Source of the DNA: Microvirga sp. KLBC 81
Lineage (GTDB): Bacteria; Pseudomonadota; Alphaproteobacteria; Rhizobiales; Beijerinckiaceae
DNA: 64,000 nucleotides
Direction: 5' to 3'
NCBI RefSeq assembly: GCF_003075415.1
Contig: NZ_QDAH01000031.1
Location: 1-64,000, forward strand
In this document: in pieces, positions 35,295-44,516 of the stretch
Layout: each line of letters begins with the position of its first letter
Numbering within the stretch: the first letter of the stretch is position 1
The notes under the pieces: model-generated
The model's input: the letters and a program-made list of their open reading frames with translations, nothing else
Databases searched by the model: none
What the model was told of the DNA's origin: nothing
Made by a program: the position numbers and the translations under genes

Positions 35295-36563
35295 CTACCA
35301 TTCAACCAAAAAGGAATGAGGTCCGTAGGCCAAACTGAATGTCATGAACTCGATATCGCTCAACGGCTGGGCAAGCCGCAGGTTGGGAAAGCGTTTCAAG
35401 AGCGTGGCGAACACGATTTGGAGCTCAAGCCTGGCGAGCGACTGCCCGAGGCACTGATGTATCCCGAACGAAAAGGCGAGGTGATGCGCGGCGTCTCGAT
35501 CAATATCAAACTTGTCCGGATCGGGAAATTCCTTGGGATCGCGGTTTGCGCCATGCAGCAGCGCGAGTACGCCTTCTCCCGCCTTGATGAGCTGCCCCCC
35601 AATCTCCACGTCTTCCTTGGCGGCCCGTGACGAGTGGAACTGAAGCACCGTCGCGTATCGCAGGATCTCGTGCACGGCATTCTCGACCTTTGAAGGGTCG
35701 GACCTCAGCTTCTCGAACTGGTCAGGATTCTGGAGCAATGCCAGCGTTCCTATCGCGATTGTGCTCGCCGTCGTGTCGAAGCCGGCGACCAGCAGCTGGT
35801 TAATGACGAGAAGCGCTTCGTCACGGGTGAATTTGCCGGGCACGATCGCATCGACGACCAGACGGGTGATAACCTCGTCTCCGTCGCCGGGATTGCGCTC
35901 CTGCTGCGCCAGCAGATCATCCAGATAGTTCCACAGCGCCTCGCCCGAGTTGTGCGACAGACTGGGGTCGGCGCTGAGATCGAAGCGATCCTTTCCGGCT
36001 TGGAGGAAGAGTTCCTGGCCCTCAGGCGGTATGCCGACGAGATTGGCCAGCACCCTCACCGGCACCTCAAGCGCGAAGCTGTTGACGAAGTCCGCGGGCG
36101 GGCCCTTCTCCTCCATGTCGTCGAGCAGATCGTCGACGATCTTCTGAATGAACGGCCGCTCTCGCGAGAACCGCTCAACAGTGAACATACGCGCGAGTGT
36201 GCGACGGAACTTCGTGTGCTCGGGCGGGTCCATGAAGGTGAAGTTCGGCCGCCCGTTGATCAGAATGTCCTGCCGCTGGGCACTGACGAAAGGATAGCCC
36301 TTTCTTGTGGTCACAGTGCTGAAGGCCGGGTTGCCGAGAATCTCGCGGACGTCCTCGTAATGCGTCGCTACCCAGGTTTCGGAGCCGTCCCACAGCCTGA
36401 CCTTGGATGGGCCGGGTCTTTCGCGCAGCTCTTTCAGCTGCTCGGGCGGGTTCAGGGGATGCTCGCGCACAATTGCAAAGTCTGGCGCGGTCGCTTCCTG
36501 AGTGTTCGTGTGCGAGTGGAATGGACAGCCTCGCAGGTCGTCAGATTTCAAGTCATTAGACAT
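35295..36563 (-). CDS. Cytochrome P450 monooxygenase
   Basis: 422 residues from the chosen ATG (MSNDLKSDD). Heme-binding loop AFSFGIHQCLGQSLARLE, I-helix AGFDTTAST, K-helix ENAVHEILR and C-helix FMDPPEHTKFRR are all typical of soluble class I bacterial P450s. A longer frame begins at 36623 without better support. It leads the operon P450, ferredoxin, ferredoxin reductase and is divergent from a TetR regulator. It probably performs the first hydroxylation or dealkylation of the island's substrate. Subfamily not assigned. Confidence 0.92.
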   Translation of the reverse strand: MSNDLKSDDLRGCPFHSHTNTQEATAPDFAIVREHPLNPPEQLKELRERPGPSKVRLWDGSETWVATHYEDVREILGNPAFSTVTTRKGYPFVSAQRQDILINGRPNFTFMDPPEHTKFRRTLARMFTVERFSRERPFIQKIVDDLLDDMEEKGPPADFVNSFALEVPVRVLANLVGIPPEGQELFLQAGKDRFDLSADPSLSHNSGEALWNYLDDLLAQQERNPGDGDEVITRLVVDAIVPGKFTRDEALLVINQLLVAGFDTTASTIAIGTLALLQNPDQFEKLRSDPSKVENAVHEILRYATVLQFHSSRAAKEDVEIGGQLIKAGEGVLALLHGANRDPKEFPDPDKFDIDRDAAHHLAFSFGIHQCLGQSLARLELQIVFATLLKRFPNLRLAQPLSDIEFMTFSLAYGPHSFLVEW

Positions 36564-36661
36564 GGTCCAGCTTTCGATAATTGGCGCGAAAGTTTGGCCG
36601 GGCTCATAGGCGGCATCCGGCACGATCCAGCGGTCGCCATCATGCGTCCGACTAATTACGA

Positions 36662-36672
36662 TACTAACAGTA
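36662..36672. promoter_or_regulatory. Possible TetR operator between P450 and tetR
   Basis: Short palindrome TACT-AAC-AGTA in the AT-rich divergent region 36564-36874, 99 bases upstream of the P450 start. It is the only dyad noticed there; evidence is weak. Confidence 0.3.
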
Positions 36673-36874
36673 CCATAAATTATTGCAAGCTGGTTTTCTG
36701 CTGCTAAGCTGCCAAATATTGTTGAGGGAATGGCAAGGTACGCCTGAATGTCCGAGCAAGTGGCACCTCATGGTGCGCAACGGGCGATTGGTCTCGTCGC
36801 AGCCGTCGCCTTTGCGCCTACCTTAGCGATCCCTCATAGGGCGACGACCCCGCAGAATCAGGATTTGCCGAACA

Positions 36875-37531
36875 ATGCCTACCAGTAGCGCGCCCAAAAA
36901 ATCTCTTGAAACAAAGCTGCCAGAAGGGGGAGGCGACCAGAGGCGTCGTGGAAGGCCACGCTCGAGCCGCTCCCATGAAGCTATCCTGGCGGCTGTCGGC
37001 CGACTGCTGAGGAAGCACGGATTACCCGGTCTAACAGTGGATGCCGTGGTCGCGGATGCACGCGTCAGCAAGGGCACCGTTTATCGCTGGTGGGTGTCGA
37101 AGCACTCCGTCGCAATGGATGCGATCCTGCGGATCTTCAACTCCGAGCTGAAGGTACCGGACACTGGCTCGACAATTGAGGATCTCCGATCGCTGATGAA
37201 ACAGTTCGCCACTGTCCTTCAGAACGGCGGCCTCGGATACACCTATGTCACACTGCTTGTCGAAGCGCAGCAGAACCAGCGAATCGAGGAATTTCACCAA
37301 CGCTTCTTCGTCGAGCGGCGGGAGGTACTCTACGAGATTATCCGCAAGGGCATCAAGAAGGGGGAAATAACTGCGCAGGCTGACCCCGACCTGATCGTGG
37401 ATGTCTTGTTTGGCCCAATCATCTTCCGGCTTCTCACCGGGTTGCGTACAATAGATGATCGTATGATCAACGATATCCTTGCCACAGCATTCCACGGTCT
37501 GACGCCGTCGGCGCGCGATCCAGGCAAATGA
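36875..37531 (+). CDS. TetR-family repressor
   Basis: 218 residues. The N-terminal helix-turn-helix is typical: SHEAILAAVGRLLRKHGLPG, then VDAVVADARVSKGTVYRWW. The C-terminal part resembles the TetR_C_11/AcrR type (LIVDVLFGPIIFRLLTG). It is transcribed divergently from the P450 operon, the classic arrangement for a local repressor released by the pathway substrate. AGGA lies nine bases before the ATG. Confidence 0.88.
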   Translation: MPTSSAPKKSLETKLPEGGGDQRRRGRPRSSRSHEAILAAVGRLLRKHGLPGLTVDAVVADARVSKGTVYRWWVSKHSVAMDAILRIFNSELKVPDTGSTIEDLRSLMKQFATVLQNGGLGYTYVTLLVEAQQNQRIEEFHQRFFVERREVLYEIIRKGIKKGEITAQADPDLIVDVLFGPIIFRLLTGLRTIDDRMINDILATAFHGLTPSARDPGK

Positions 37532-37672
37532 GCCTGAGCGGAGATCGCTTGCATCCGTCCAGGCGACTGAATCTCTCTGGGGCGGGATAGTGGCCGCTGC
37601 GTCCGACGCAAATTCCAGCTGAGCTTTCGACTCCATTGCAGGATAGCCCGCAGTTCTTTTGTCGTTCCTCAA

Positions 37673-37693
37673 TAAGTCAACGGCATTGACATA
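37673..37693. promoter_or_regulatory. Island operator palindrome, site 4
   Basis: GTCAA-CGGCA-TTGAC within TAAGTCAA...TTGACATA, 72 bases upstream of VOC-B copy 2, the same distance as site 2 from copy 1. It lies outside the exact duplication, so its resemblance to site 2 is not simply part of the 436-bp repeat. Confidence 0.65.
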
Positions 37694-37720
37694 GGTCCGA
37701 AAATGCGTAAATCTCCTGGC

Positions 37721-38156
37721 AATGCGGTGGGTTCCGCAAGATCATCAGGGAGGCTCTTCGCCCAATGAAACTCAAGATCCAACATGTTGCCGTTATGGCA
37801 GACGACGCCAAGGAACTTTCGAAGTTCTATCGCGAGGTCCTCGAACTTGAGCCGATGCATACGCCTGCCGCCACCGAGATCGACGTCGACACCTACAGGT
37901 GGTTGAAAGCCGGTGACAGCGAGATCCACATCGTGCAGCGTGATGACACCGTAGCTCCGCGCCTTGGCCTCAGCATCGACCCGATGAAGGCGCACTATGC
38001 CTTCGAATGTGAAAGCGTCGAGCAGATCCGAGAGATCACCGAGCGCCTGACCAAAGCCGGGGTCAAGTGGATGGACTGGTCGCCGCACGGCATCCCCGGC
38101 AAGCACCAGGTGTTCATGATCGATCCAGGTGGCAATCTGGTTGAGTTCCAACTCGG
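37721..38156 (+). repeat. 436-bp direct repeat, copy 2 (carries VOC-B)
   Basis: Identical to 26936-27371. Here the VOC gene is followed by an intact SDR, so this copy has the more complete context and is probably nearer the ancestral arrangement. Confidence 0.9.
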
Positions 38157-38172
38157 CGGAGGGAAGGCGTGA
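37765..38172 (+). CDS. VOC-family protein B, copy 2
   Basis: 135 residues, identical to copy 1 (26980) through EFQLGG and then ending GKA. The stop codon overlaps the ATG of the following SDR (TGATG), indicating translational coupling and a shared pathway step. Operator site 4 is 72 bases upstream. Confidence 0.87.
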   Translation: MKLKIQHVAVMADDAKELSKFYREVLELEPMHTPAATEIDVDTYRWLKAGDSEIHIVQRDDTVAPRLGLSIDPMKAHYAFECESVEQIREITERLTKAGVKWMDWSPHGIPGKHQVFMIDPGGNLVEFQLGGGKA

Positions 38173-38945
38173 TGGTTCGGCGGGTTGCCTTTATCACTGG
38201 CGGAGGCTCAGGCATCGGCCGGGCTAGCGCGCAAGCCCTTGCGCGAGCTGGTATGAATGTCGTTGTGGCAGACATTAACGAAGCGGCTGCACACACGGTC
38301 GCTGCCGAGGTAGCGGAACTCGGCACAGAGGGACTGCCGCTGCGCTGCGATGTAACCAATGAGGACTCCGTTCGTTCGGCCATCGAGCAGACCGAGGCCC
38401 GGTTCGGTCGGCTCGACGTGCTGGTCACTTCAGCTGGCGTCGATCTCCATAAGGAGCTTGGCGACATTGAGCTCGAGGACTGGCGGCGGGTGATGGATAT
38501 CAACGTCACCGGGACCTTTCTGTGCATGAAGCACGCGCGGAGGCTGATGCTGCTCAACAGCTACGGTCGTATCATCTGCCTTGGATCTTCGTCGGGCATC
38601 TATGGCATGGGTTGGCCGGCCTACTCGGCAGCGAAGGCTGCGCTTAACGGCCTAGCGCTGTCGGCGGCGCGCGAACTCGCGCTCAACGGAATAACCGTCA
38701 ACGTAGTCGCTCCGGGCCCTACCGAGACGCCGCTATCACTCGACCTTTGGGCCAACAATCCCGGCCGACGCGAACGACTGGAATCGACCGTGCCGGTAGG
38801 CCGTGTCGCAAAGCCGGAGGAGATCGCGGCCGCAATCGCCTATCTGGCATCCGAGGATTCAGGTTTCGTAACGGGTTCGACCCTGGTGATCGATGGCGGG
38901 CTGACCTCGCTCATGCGTCGGCCGTTGCCTCAAGCCATGCCTTGA
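38172..38945 (+). CDS. Short-chain dehydrogenase/reductase
   Basis: 257-residue classical SDR: cofactor motif FITGGGSGIGRASA, DINEAAAHTVAAE, catalytic Ser in LGSSSGIYGMG, Y-x-x-x-K in YSAAKAALNG, then VNVVAPGPTETP and GSTLVIDGG at the end. An Asp at the end of strand two (VVVADIN) favours NAD(H). It is coupled to VOC-B copy 2 and followed by VOC-C. Oxidation of an alcohol or dihydrodiol-type intermediate is likely. Confidence 0.9.
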   Translation: MVRRVAFITGGGSGIGRASAQALARAGMNVVVADINEAAAHTVAAEVAELGTEGLPLRCDVTNEDSVRSAIEQTEARFGRLDVLVTSAGVDLHKELGDIELEDWRRVMDINVTGTFLCMKHARRLMLLNSYGRIICLGSSSGIYGMGWPAYSAAKAALNGLALSAARELALNGITVNVVAPGPTETPLSLDLWANNPGRRERLESTVPVGRVAKPEEIAAAIAYLASEDSGFVTGSTLVIDGGLTSLMRRPLPQAMP

Positions 38946-38999
38946 GCAGTGCATACAAATTCATTCTGCCCGCAGGGCAGGTTCGCAACAGGATACAAC

Positions 39000-39437
39000 A
39001 TGACAGAGATTGCTCAACGCACGGGGGAACCCCGGCTCAAGGAAATCTTCAACTTGGGTGTCAAGGCGCCCAACGTGGAGGCGGAGAAGGATTTTTTCGC
39101 GGCCTTCAATCCGGACCGTACCTTCATAATGGACCGATCCAATTCCCCGTCCGGCCCGATGCAGGTCCCGGCCGTTGAAATCGGCGGTGTCAAGTTCTTC
39201 TTTTTCTCGACCCTTGCCTATGATGGTGAGCTGGCCGAGCCGCATCCGGGTGGCATCAGCCACGTCTCTTTCATGGTCGACGATCTTGACGAATTAGTTG
39301 CCAACCTTTCGCAGCAGGGAATTGAGCCATTCAGAGGCCCCTACGAAGTAGATGTCGGTGACCTCGGTCGCCGCAAGGTCGTGTTTTACCGATCTCCGAA
39401 CGGTACAATTCTCGAACCGCAGGAACTCTTGGAGTAA
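39000..39437 (+). CDS. VOC-family protein C
   Basis: 145-residue VOC module paralogous to VOC-A (24253): GEPRLKEIFNLGVKAPNVEA, VEIGGVKFFFFSTL, HPGGISHVSFMVDDLDELV and VVFYRSPNGTILEPQ. The ATG at 39000 has AGGA nine bases upstream. It is the third gene of the VOC-B/SDR/VOC-C run and immediately precedes the ABC transporter. VOC-A and VOC-C probably act on similar substrates. Confidence 0.82.
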   Translation: MTEIAQRTGEPRLKEIFNLGVKAPNVEAEKDFFAAFNPDRTFIMDRSNSPSGPMQVPAVEIGGVKFFFFSTLAYDGELAEPHPGGISHVSFMVDDLDELVANLSQQGIEPFRGPYEVDVGDLGRRKVVFYRSPNGTILEPQELLE

Positions 39438-39565
39438 AATACCTCAGGCCCACGCATGGGGCACAGCGTGGTACAAACTTACCCAGGAAAGCCGGCGTAA
39501 ATCAACGGAAAGGGGTCCGAATAGAAGGCCCCCATCCATCAATTGCATGAGGGAGGAGACTTAAA

Positions 39566-40699
39566 GTGCATGACCATTCCAAATTCCAGCATAACAATAC
39601 AGTCCTGCAACTCTCAGGAGTTCAGAAGTATTTCGGCACGGTTCCCGCCGTCGAGAATGTCGACCTGACCGTCGGGAAAAATCAGCTCGTTACGCTTCTT
39701 GGGCCTAGCGGGTGCGGAAAAACAACGACTTTGCGTATGATCGCCGGCTTTGAGTTTCCGACAAGTGGGCAAATCATCATCGATGGCAAGGACGTTACAT
39801 ACCTGGCGCCGAACAAGCGCGAGATTGGCATTGTATTCCAGAGCTACAGCCTCTTTCCCCACCTGCGAGTATCCGACAACGTCGCTTACGGGCTGAAACG
39901 CCGGGGCGTTGAGAAGGAAGAGCGCATGCAAAGGGTTCGCGAGGCTCTAGAGCTTGTCGATCTTGGCAAGTACGGCGACCGTTTCCCGAGCGAATTGTCC
40001 GGTGGGCAGCAGCAACGCGTCGCGCTTGCTCGTGCGATCGTCATTCGTCCGAAAATCCTCCTGCTCGATGAACCGCTTTCCGCGCTCGATGCAAAGCTGC
40101 GCCAGCGAATGCGGTTCGAGATTAGGCACCTTCAGCGCCAAATTGGGATGACCACGGTGCTCGTAACGCACGACCAGGAAGAAGCCTTGTCGATGTCCGA
40201 CCATATCGTCGTCATGAACAAGGGGAATGTCGAGCAGGAGGGAACGCCCGCAAGTATCTATCAGAAGCCGAGAACGTCTTTTGTCGCGAGTTTCATCGGT
40301 GAGACGAACCTCTTTCATGGGCATATTCACAAGCCCGCCCATGCCGAGGGATTCATGTTGTTCAAAGCCGACTGCGGGTTCGAAGCATGCATCCGTAATA
40401 ACGACAGGCTGGAGCCTGGCCGGAGGGTTCTGCTCAGCTTGCGCCCTGAAACACTTTCGATTTCGGCGAGGGAGGCAATCCGACCCGACGCGCCGAACGT
40501 CCTTGGAGGGACGATTCTGGGCATAAACTATCTCGGTGCGCGAACGGTCTTCGAGATCAAGACGGCCACGGGCGAGCTTCTCGTTTCCGTCCAGAACGAT
40601 GCCGGTTCCGCCCGTGAGGTACACAACACCTTCACCGAAGGGCAGGAAATCAACCTGTCGTGGACGCCGGATTCGTGCCAAATCGTCGAGGCTGACTGA
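39566..40699 (+). CDS. ABC transporter ATPase (PotA-like)
   Basis: 377 residues. Walker A GPSGCGKTTT, signature LSGGQQQRVALARA, Walker B ILLLDEPLSALD and the switch HDQEEAL are complete, followed by a TOBE-type C-terminal domain (VLLSLRPETLSI). This is the CUT-like/spermidine-putrescine subfamily. The start is GTG at 39566 with GGAGGAGA upstream. The gene overlaps the first permease by one base. Confidence 0.92.
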   Translation: MHDHSKFQHNNTVLQLSGVQKYFGTVPAVENVDLTVGKNQLVTLLGPSGCGKTTTLRMIAGFEFPTSGQIIIDGKDVTYLAPNKREIGIVFQSYSLFPHLRVSDNVAYGLKRRGVEKEERMQRVREALELVDLGKYGDRFPSELSGGQQQRVALARAIVIRPKILLLDEPLSALDAKLRQRMRFEIRHLQRQIGMTTVLVTHDQEEALSMSDHIVVMNKGNVEQEGTPASIYQKPRTSFVASFIGETNLFHGHIHKPAHAEGFMLFKADCGFEACIRNNDRLEPGRRVLLSLRPETLSISAREAIRPDAPNVLGGTILGINYLGARTVFEIKTATGELLVSVQNDAGSAREVHNTFTEGQEINLSWTPDSCQIVEAD

Positions 40700-41613
40700 T
40701 GGTCAATCGAGTTGAAGCTATTGCCAGTCCATCATCGCTGACTCCGCCGGCTACGGCCGCTGCTCCGAGAAAGCCACCAAAAACCCGCTACGGCATTCTG
40801 CTGATGCCGAGCATTGGAACGCTCCTTGCGTTCTTCATCGTTCCGCTGACGATCATGCTCGCCTACAGCTTCCGGAAGTTCACCGGACCCGCGCAGGTTG
40901 GGCAGGTCCAGTATGTATTCGAGAACTATACAAAGTTCTTTGCCGATTTATTTTACTGGGAAGTTCTCGGGCGGACTTTGATCGTTGCGGCAATCGTCGC
41001 GACGATATCCGTCATCATCGCCTACCCTGTGGCATACACGCTTGCCCGGTCGAAGTCCCGGTGGAAGGGACTGATGATTGTCATTGTCGTTCTTCCGCTT
41101 ATTACCAATCTCGTCGTGAGAAACTACGGCTGGATGGTGATCCTTTCGGACAATGGCCTTCTCAACACGTTTCTTTCATCGATTGGCCTGCCGACATTCA
41201 CTCTGATGTTCACAACGACCGGTGTCATCATCGCCCTAACACAGGTGCTGACTCCGTTCGCGGTGTTTTCGCTGTACGGCGTCATCCAGCAGATCAATCC
41301 TCAGCTCGAAGAAAGTGTGCGGGGATTGGGTGGCACGAGCTGGCACGTCGTCAAGGATGTCCTGATACCGCTGAGCTGGGCCGGGCTGCTGGCTGGATGG
41401 CTTCTCATCTTCGTACAGGCGGTGGCTGCCTTCGCAACGCCGTTGTTGATCGGCGGTGGTGGAAAAGCGGGCCAGCTCCTCGCAACTCTCGTGTTCACCG
41501 ACGCGACATCGACGCTAAACTGGCCTTTCGCTGCCGCAACCAGCTTCATTATCACCGCGATCGTCCTGATGCTGATCGCTGTACAGGGATGGATGCTCCG
41601 TGGAAAACGTTAA
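40699..41613 (+). CDS. ABC transporter permease 1 (PotB-like)
   Basis: 304 residues with about six membrane helices beginning YGILLMPSIGTLLAFFIVPL. The inner-membrane coupling motif EESVRGLGGTSWHVVKDVLIPLSW is the EAA loop that contacts the ATPase. It overlaps the ATPase gene by one base and the next permease by 14 bases, so the three form one operon. Confidence 0.9.
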   Translation: MVNRVEAIASPSSLTPPATAAAPRKPPKTRYGILLMPSIGTLLAFFIVPLTIMLAYSFRKFTGPAQVGQVQYVFENYTKFFADLFYWEVLGRTLIVAAIVATISVIIAYPVAYTLARSKSRWKGLMIVIVVLPLITNLVVRNYGWMVILSDNGLLNTFLSSIGLPTFTLMFTTTGVIIALTQVLTPFAVFSLYGVIQQINPQLEESVRGLGGTSWHVVKDVLIPLSWAGLLAGWLLIFVQAVAAFATPLLIGGGGKAGQLLATLVFTDATSTLNWPFAAATSFIITAIVLMLIAVQGWMLRGKR

Positions 41614-42457
41614 CAAACCGACACGTTCGCCCGCTGCAATTCCAGCACGGAGTTCGCGGCCGATCTTCCACACTGGCCAACTGCTCATGTTGGCAAATGT
41701 GATCGTCTGTATGTTCCTTCTGGCGCCGATCCTGATCGTGATCATCACGTCGTTCAGCGCTGACCAGTTCATGCAGTTCCCGCCGAGCGGGTGGTCCCTG
41801 CGCTGGTACGTCACCTTCTTCGAGGACGAGAGATTGATGAACGGTCTGCTGCTCAGCACCGGTCTGGCGCTGGTGACAGCTGCCGTGGCAGGCACTGTTG
41901 GGAGCATGGCGGCCTTCGCTTTGACCAGGATGAAATCCCGGTACGGCGAGCTGATCCGCTCCCTGCACACAGCGCCTTTGATCACGCCGGGCGTGGTCAC
42001 GGGGTTAGCGATGTTAATTTTCTTCAGCACGCTGGGATTGCGCGGCTCGTTCCTCGCGCTCGTGGTCGGCCACGTCGTCCTATCAATTCCCTTCGTTGTG
42101 CTGATCGTCGTGGCGGGGCTGCAATCTTTCGACAAATCGATCGAGGAGGCTGCCGTGAGTCTTGGTGCGAGCAGGCCGGTCGCCTTCATCACGGTAACCA
42201 TTCCCGCAGTGAAGACTTCAGTGATCAGCGCTGCCGTCTTCGCGTTCCTCAACTCGTTCGACGAAGTGGTGGTCACGCTGTTCCTTCCCGGCCCTCGCAC
42301 GAAGACTCTTCCCGTGGCGATGTTCGAATATATCCAGCACAATCTCGATCCCCTGCCGGCGGCTATATCGACCGTGCTTATCGGCATCGCGATGCTGGTC
42401 GTTTTCGCCACGGCCCGCTTCGGGACGATCGGACGACTCATGGGGCAGCGTGTATAG
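41600..42457 (+). CDS. ABC transporter permease 2 (PotC-like)
   Basis: 285 residues, six membrane helices, EAA loop EEAAVSLGASRPVAFITVTIP. It starts with GTG at 41600 inside the end of permease 1. With permease 1 and the ATPase it makes the membrane part of an importer; the binding protein is probably the one at 27591. Confidence 0.9.
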   Translation: MENVNKPTRSPAAIPARSSRPIFHTGQLLMLANVIVCMFLLAPILIVIITSFSADQFMQFPPSGWSLRWYVTFFEDERLMNGLLLSTGLALVTAAVAGTVGSMAAFALTRMKSRYGELIRSLHTAPLITPGVVTGLAMLIFFSTLGLRGSFLALVVGHVVLSIPFVVLIVVAGLQSFDKSIEEAAVSLGASRPVAFITVTIPAVKTSVISAAVFAFLNSFDEVVVTLFLPGPRTKTLPVAMFEYIQHNLDPLPAAISTVLIGIAMLVVFATARFGTIGRLMGQRV

Positions 42458-42588
42458 CCCGGTTCGCGCTCGCTCAACTCGGGTGAGGGTTGTCGCGTCT
42501 GCGACGTGCCTCACTCGAGAGCGCGCTCGTTCAGCTATCCTACATATCTCAGTGTCGACGGCAGGTTGTTACGTGTGAGTTCCACGAC

Positions 42589-44175
42589 ATGATAGAAGAT
42601 GCGGGCGAATACGATTTTATTGTAGTTGGCGCCGGCTCCGCAGGTTGCGTTGTCGCCGCGCGCCTCAGCGAGTCTGGTCGTCACAAGGTCTTGTTAGTCG
42701 AGGCCGGACCCGAGGACAAGCATTTCTGGATCCATGTTCCACTCGGCTACGCCAATGTCTTTGCCGATCCGCGGATCAACTGGATGTTTGAAAGTGAGCC
42801 GGAGCCGGCGCTTTATAATCGGACGATGTACCAGCCTCGTGGCAAGGTCCTAGGAGGTACGAGTTCGATAAACGGTATGATCTACATTCGCGGCAATCGC
42901 GAGGACTACAATGGCTGGCGCGCGAGTGGGTGCGACGGGTGGGGATGGGACGATGTCCTGCCCTACTTCAAGAAAGCGGAAGGTTCTGATGGATTGAAGG
43001 TCGCGCCGAACCCCGTCAAGCACGAACTCGCCGAAGCGGTGCTACGTGCCGCACAGCACGCTGGATTGCCATACACTCCCGACTTCAACGGCGATCAACA
43101 GGAGGGGGTTGGTTACTACCGCTTCAATATCTTCAAGGGTCGCCGGTGGAGCACCGCCAAGGCCTATCTGGAGCCGGCGCGCACGCGAAAGAACCTGCGT
43201 ATAGTCACCGGCGCTCATGTTTCTCGCGTATCGGCGCACGAAGGCAGGGCAACCGGCGTCGTGTACGACAAGGACGGAGTGACCTTCGAAGCCAAGGCGA
43301 AAGCGGAGGTCATCGTGTCCAGTGGCGCCTTCGGCTCGCCGAAGCTGCTGGAGCTTTCCGGGATTGGAGATGCCAGGCGTCTCAGCAGCCTCGGCATCGA
43401 GCCGAAGCTCGACCTTCCGTCAGTGGGCGAAAACCTGCAGGACCATTTCTACACGCAGCTGATGTTCAGGTGCACAAAGCCAATAACAATCAACGACTTT
43501 GCCAATAGCTGGCCTCAGAAGATTATTGAAGGTGTGAAGTACCTAGTATCGAGGAGAGGAAAGCTAGCCTCAAATCACCTCTACGTCGGCGGCTTCACGC
43601 GAAGCACCTCGGGACTGGATAAGCCAGACATACAGTTCAACATGACCGCCTGGAGCGTGGCTGAACGGACTGCTGCGGGCGCGAAGCCCCATCCATTCTC
43701 CGGCTTTTCGTTAAGTCCCGTTCATATTAACCCGGATGCTCGCGGCGCCGTGCACATCTCGACTTCGGACTCGCGCAGACCGGCCTCAATCCGGTTTAAC
43801 TTCCTGGAGAGCGAATACGATATGCAAGCAATGATCTACGGCGTCCGGCTGATGCGAACCATAGCCGAGCAAGCCGAACTGCGGCCCTATGTGGCGGAGG
43901 AGATCCAGCCTGGTCCGAGCGTGAAAACTGACGAGGAGATCGTCGAGTTCCTGCGCCGCAAGGCAGTATCTAATCTCCATGCAGTCGGGTCATGTCGAAT
44001 GGGACCGGACAGGATCAACAGCGTGGTCGATCCGCAGTTGCGTGTGCACGGCATTGAAGGTTTGCGGGTAGTGGACGGTTCGATCATGCCCCGCATCGTG
44101 TGCGGCAACACGCATGCAGCGACTGTCATGATCGCGGAGAAGGCCTCGGACATGATCCTTTCTGCGGTTAGGTAG
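42589..44175 (+). CDS. GMC-family FAD oxidoreductase (choline-dehydrogenase-like)
   Basis: 528 residues. FAD motif DFIVVGAGSAGCVVAARLSE, GMC signatures RGKVLGGTSSINGMIYIRGN and VIVSSGAFGSPKLLELSGIG, and the C-terminal NLHAVGSCRMG with VVDGSIMPRIVCGNTHA. It oxidises a primary alcohol to the aldehyde. The ATG at 42589 starts the conserved part; no strong ribosome site is seen. It follows the transporter operon by 131 bases and may act on the imported compound or an alcohol produced by the P450. Confidence 0.9.
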   Translation: MIEDAGEYDFIVVGAGSAGCVVAARLSESGRHKVLLVEAGPEDKHFWIHVPLGYANVFADPRINWMFESEPEPALYNRTMYQPRGKVLGGTSSINGMIYIRGNREDYNGWRASGCDGWGWDDVLPYFKKAEGSDGLKVAPNPVKHELAEAVLRAAQHAGLPYTPDFNGDQQEGVGYYRFNIFKGRRWSTAKAYLEPARTRKNLRIVTGAHVSRVSAHEGRATGVVYDKDGVTFEAKAKAEVIVSSGAFGSPKLLELSGIGDARRLSSLGIEPKLDLPSVGENLQDHFYTQLMFRCTKPITINDFANSWPQKIIEGVKYLVSRRGKLASNHLYVGGFTRSTSGLDKPDIQFNMTAWSVAERTAAGAKPHPFSGFSLSPVHINPDARGAVHISTSDSRRPASIRFNFLESEYDMQAMIYGVRLMRTIAEQAELRPYVAEEIQPGPSVKTDEEIVEFLRRKAVSNLHAVGSCRMGPDRINSVVDPQLRVHGIEGLRVVDGSIMPRIVCGNTHAATVMIAEKASDMILSAVR

Positions 44176-44269
44176 CCCAAGTGCTCGGAGGACGGTGGCC
44201 AGCAGCGATGCGGAACTGCTGCGCGATGGCGCGCCGCGTCCGCGCTCTCGGCCTTTGGGGCAAGTTATG

Positions 44270-44504
44270 CGTTCTTTCGAAACAGATGAAGCATGCGCTC
44301 GCAAGTTTCTGCCCTAACGCGGACGAGGTTGCCTGGGCGCGAAAGGTCTTGGCCAGCGGAGAGGTGGCGGCCATGGTCGAAGATGCCACGGTGGATGAGC
44401 CAGTGCGCCTGCCGGCGCTGCAGATCACGGGGCTAGCCACAGGGGAAATTTGCCTGATCCCAAATGTGCCTGATGCCAAATGGCGTCAGGTCCTTTCAGC
44501 CTAA
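44270..44504 (+). pseudogene. CitE/HpcH-type lyase C-terminal remnant
   Basis: Within an open frame, NADEVAWARKVLASGEVAAM followed by VEDATVDEPVRLPALQI matches the C-terminal helix of malyl-CoA-lyase/CitE proteins (compare KELTWAREVLAAA in the lyase at 31399). The catalytic barrel is absent. The frame runs on with an unplaced tail (GEICLIPNVPDAKW) to just before the pyruvate carboxylase gene. Confidence 0.5.
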
Positions 44505-44516
44505 CAGAGAAGAGCC

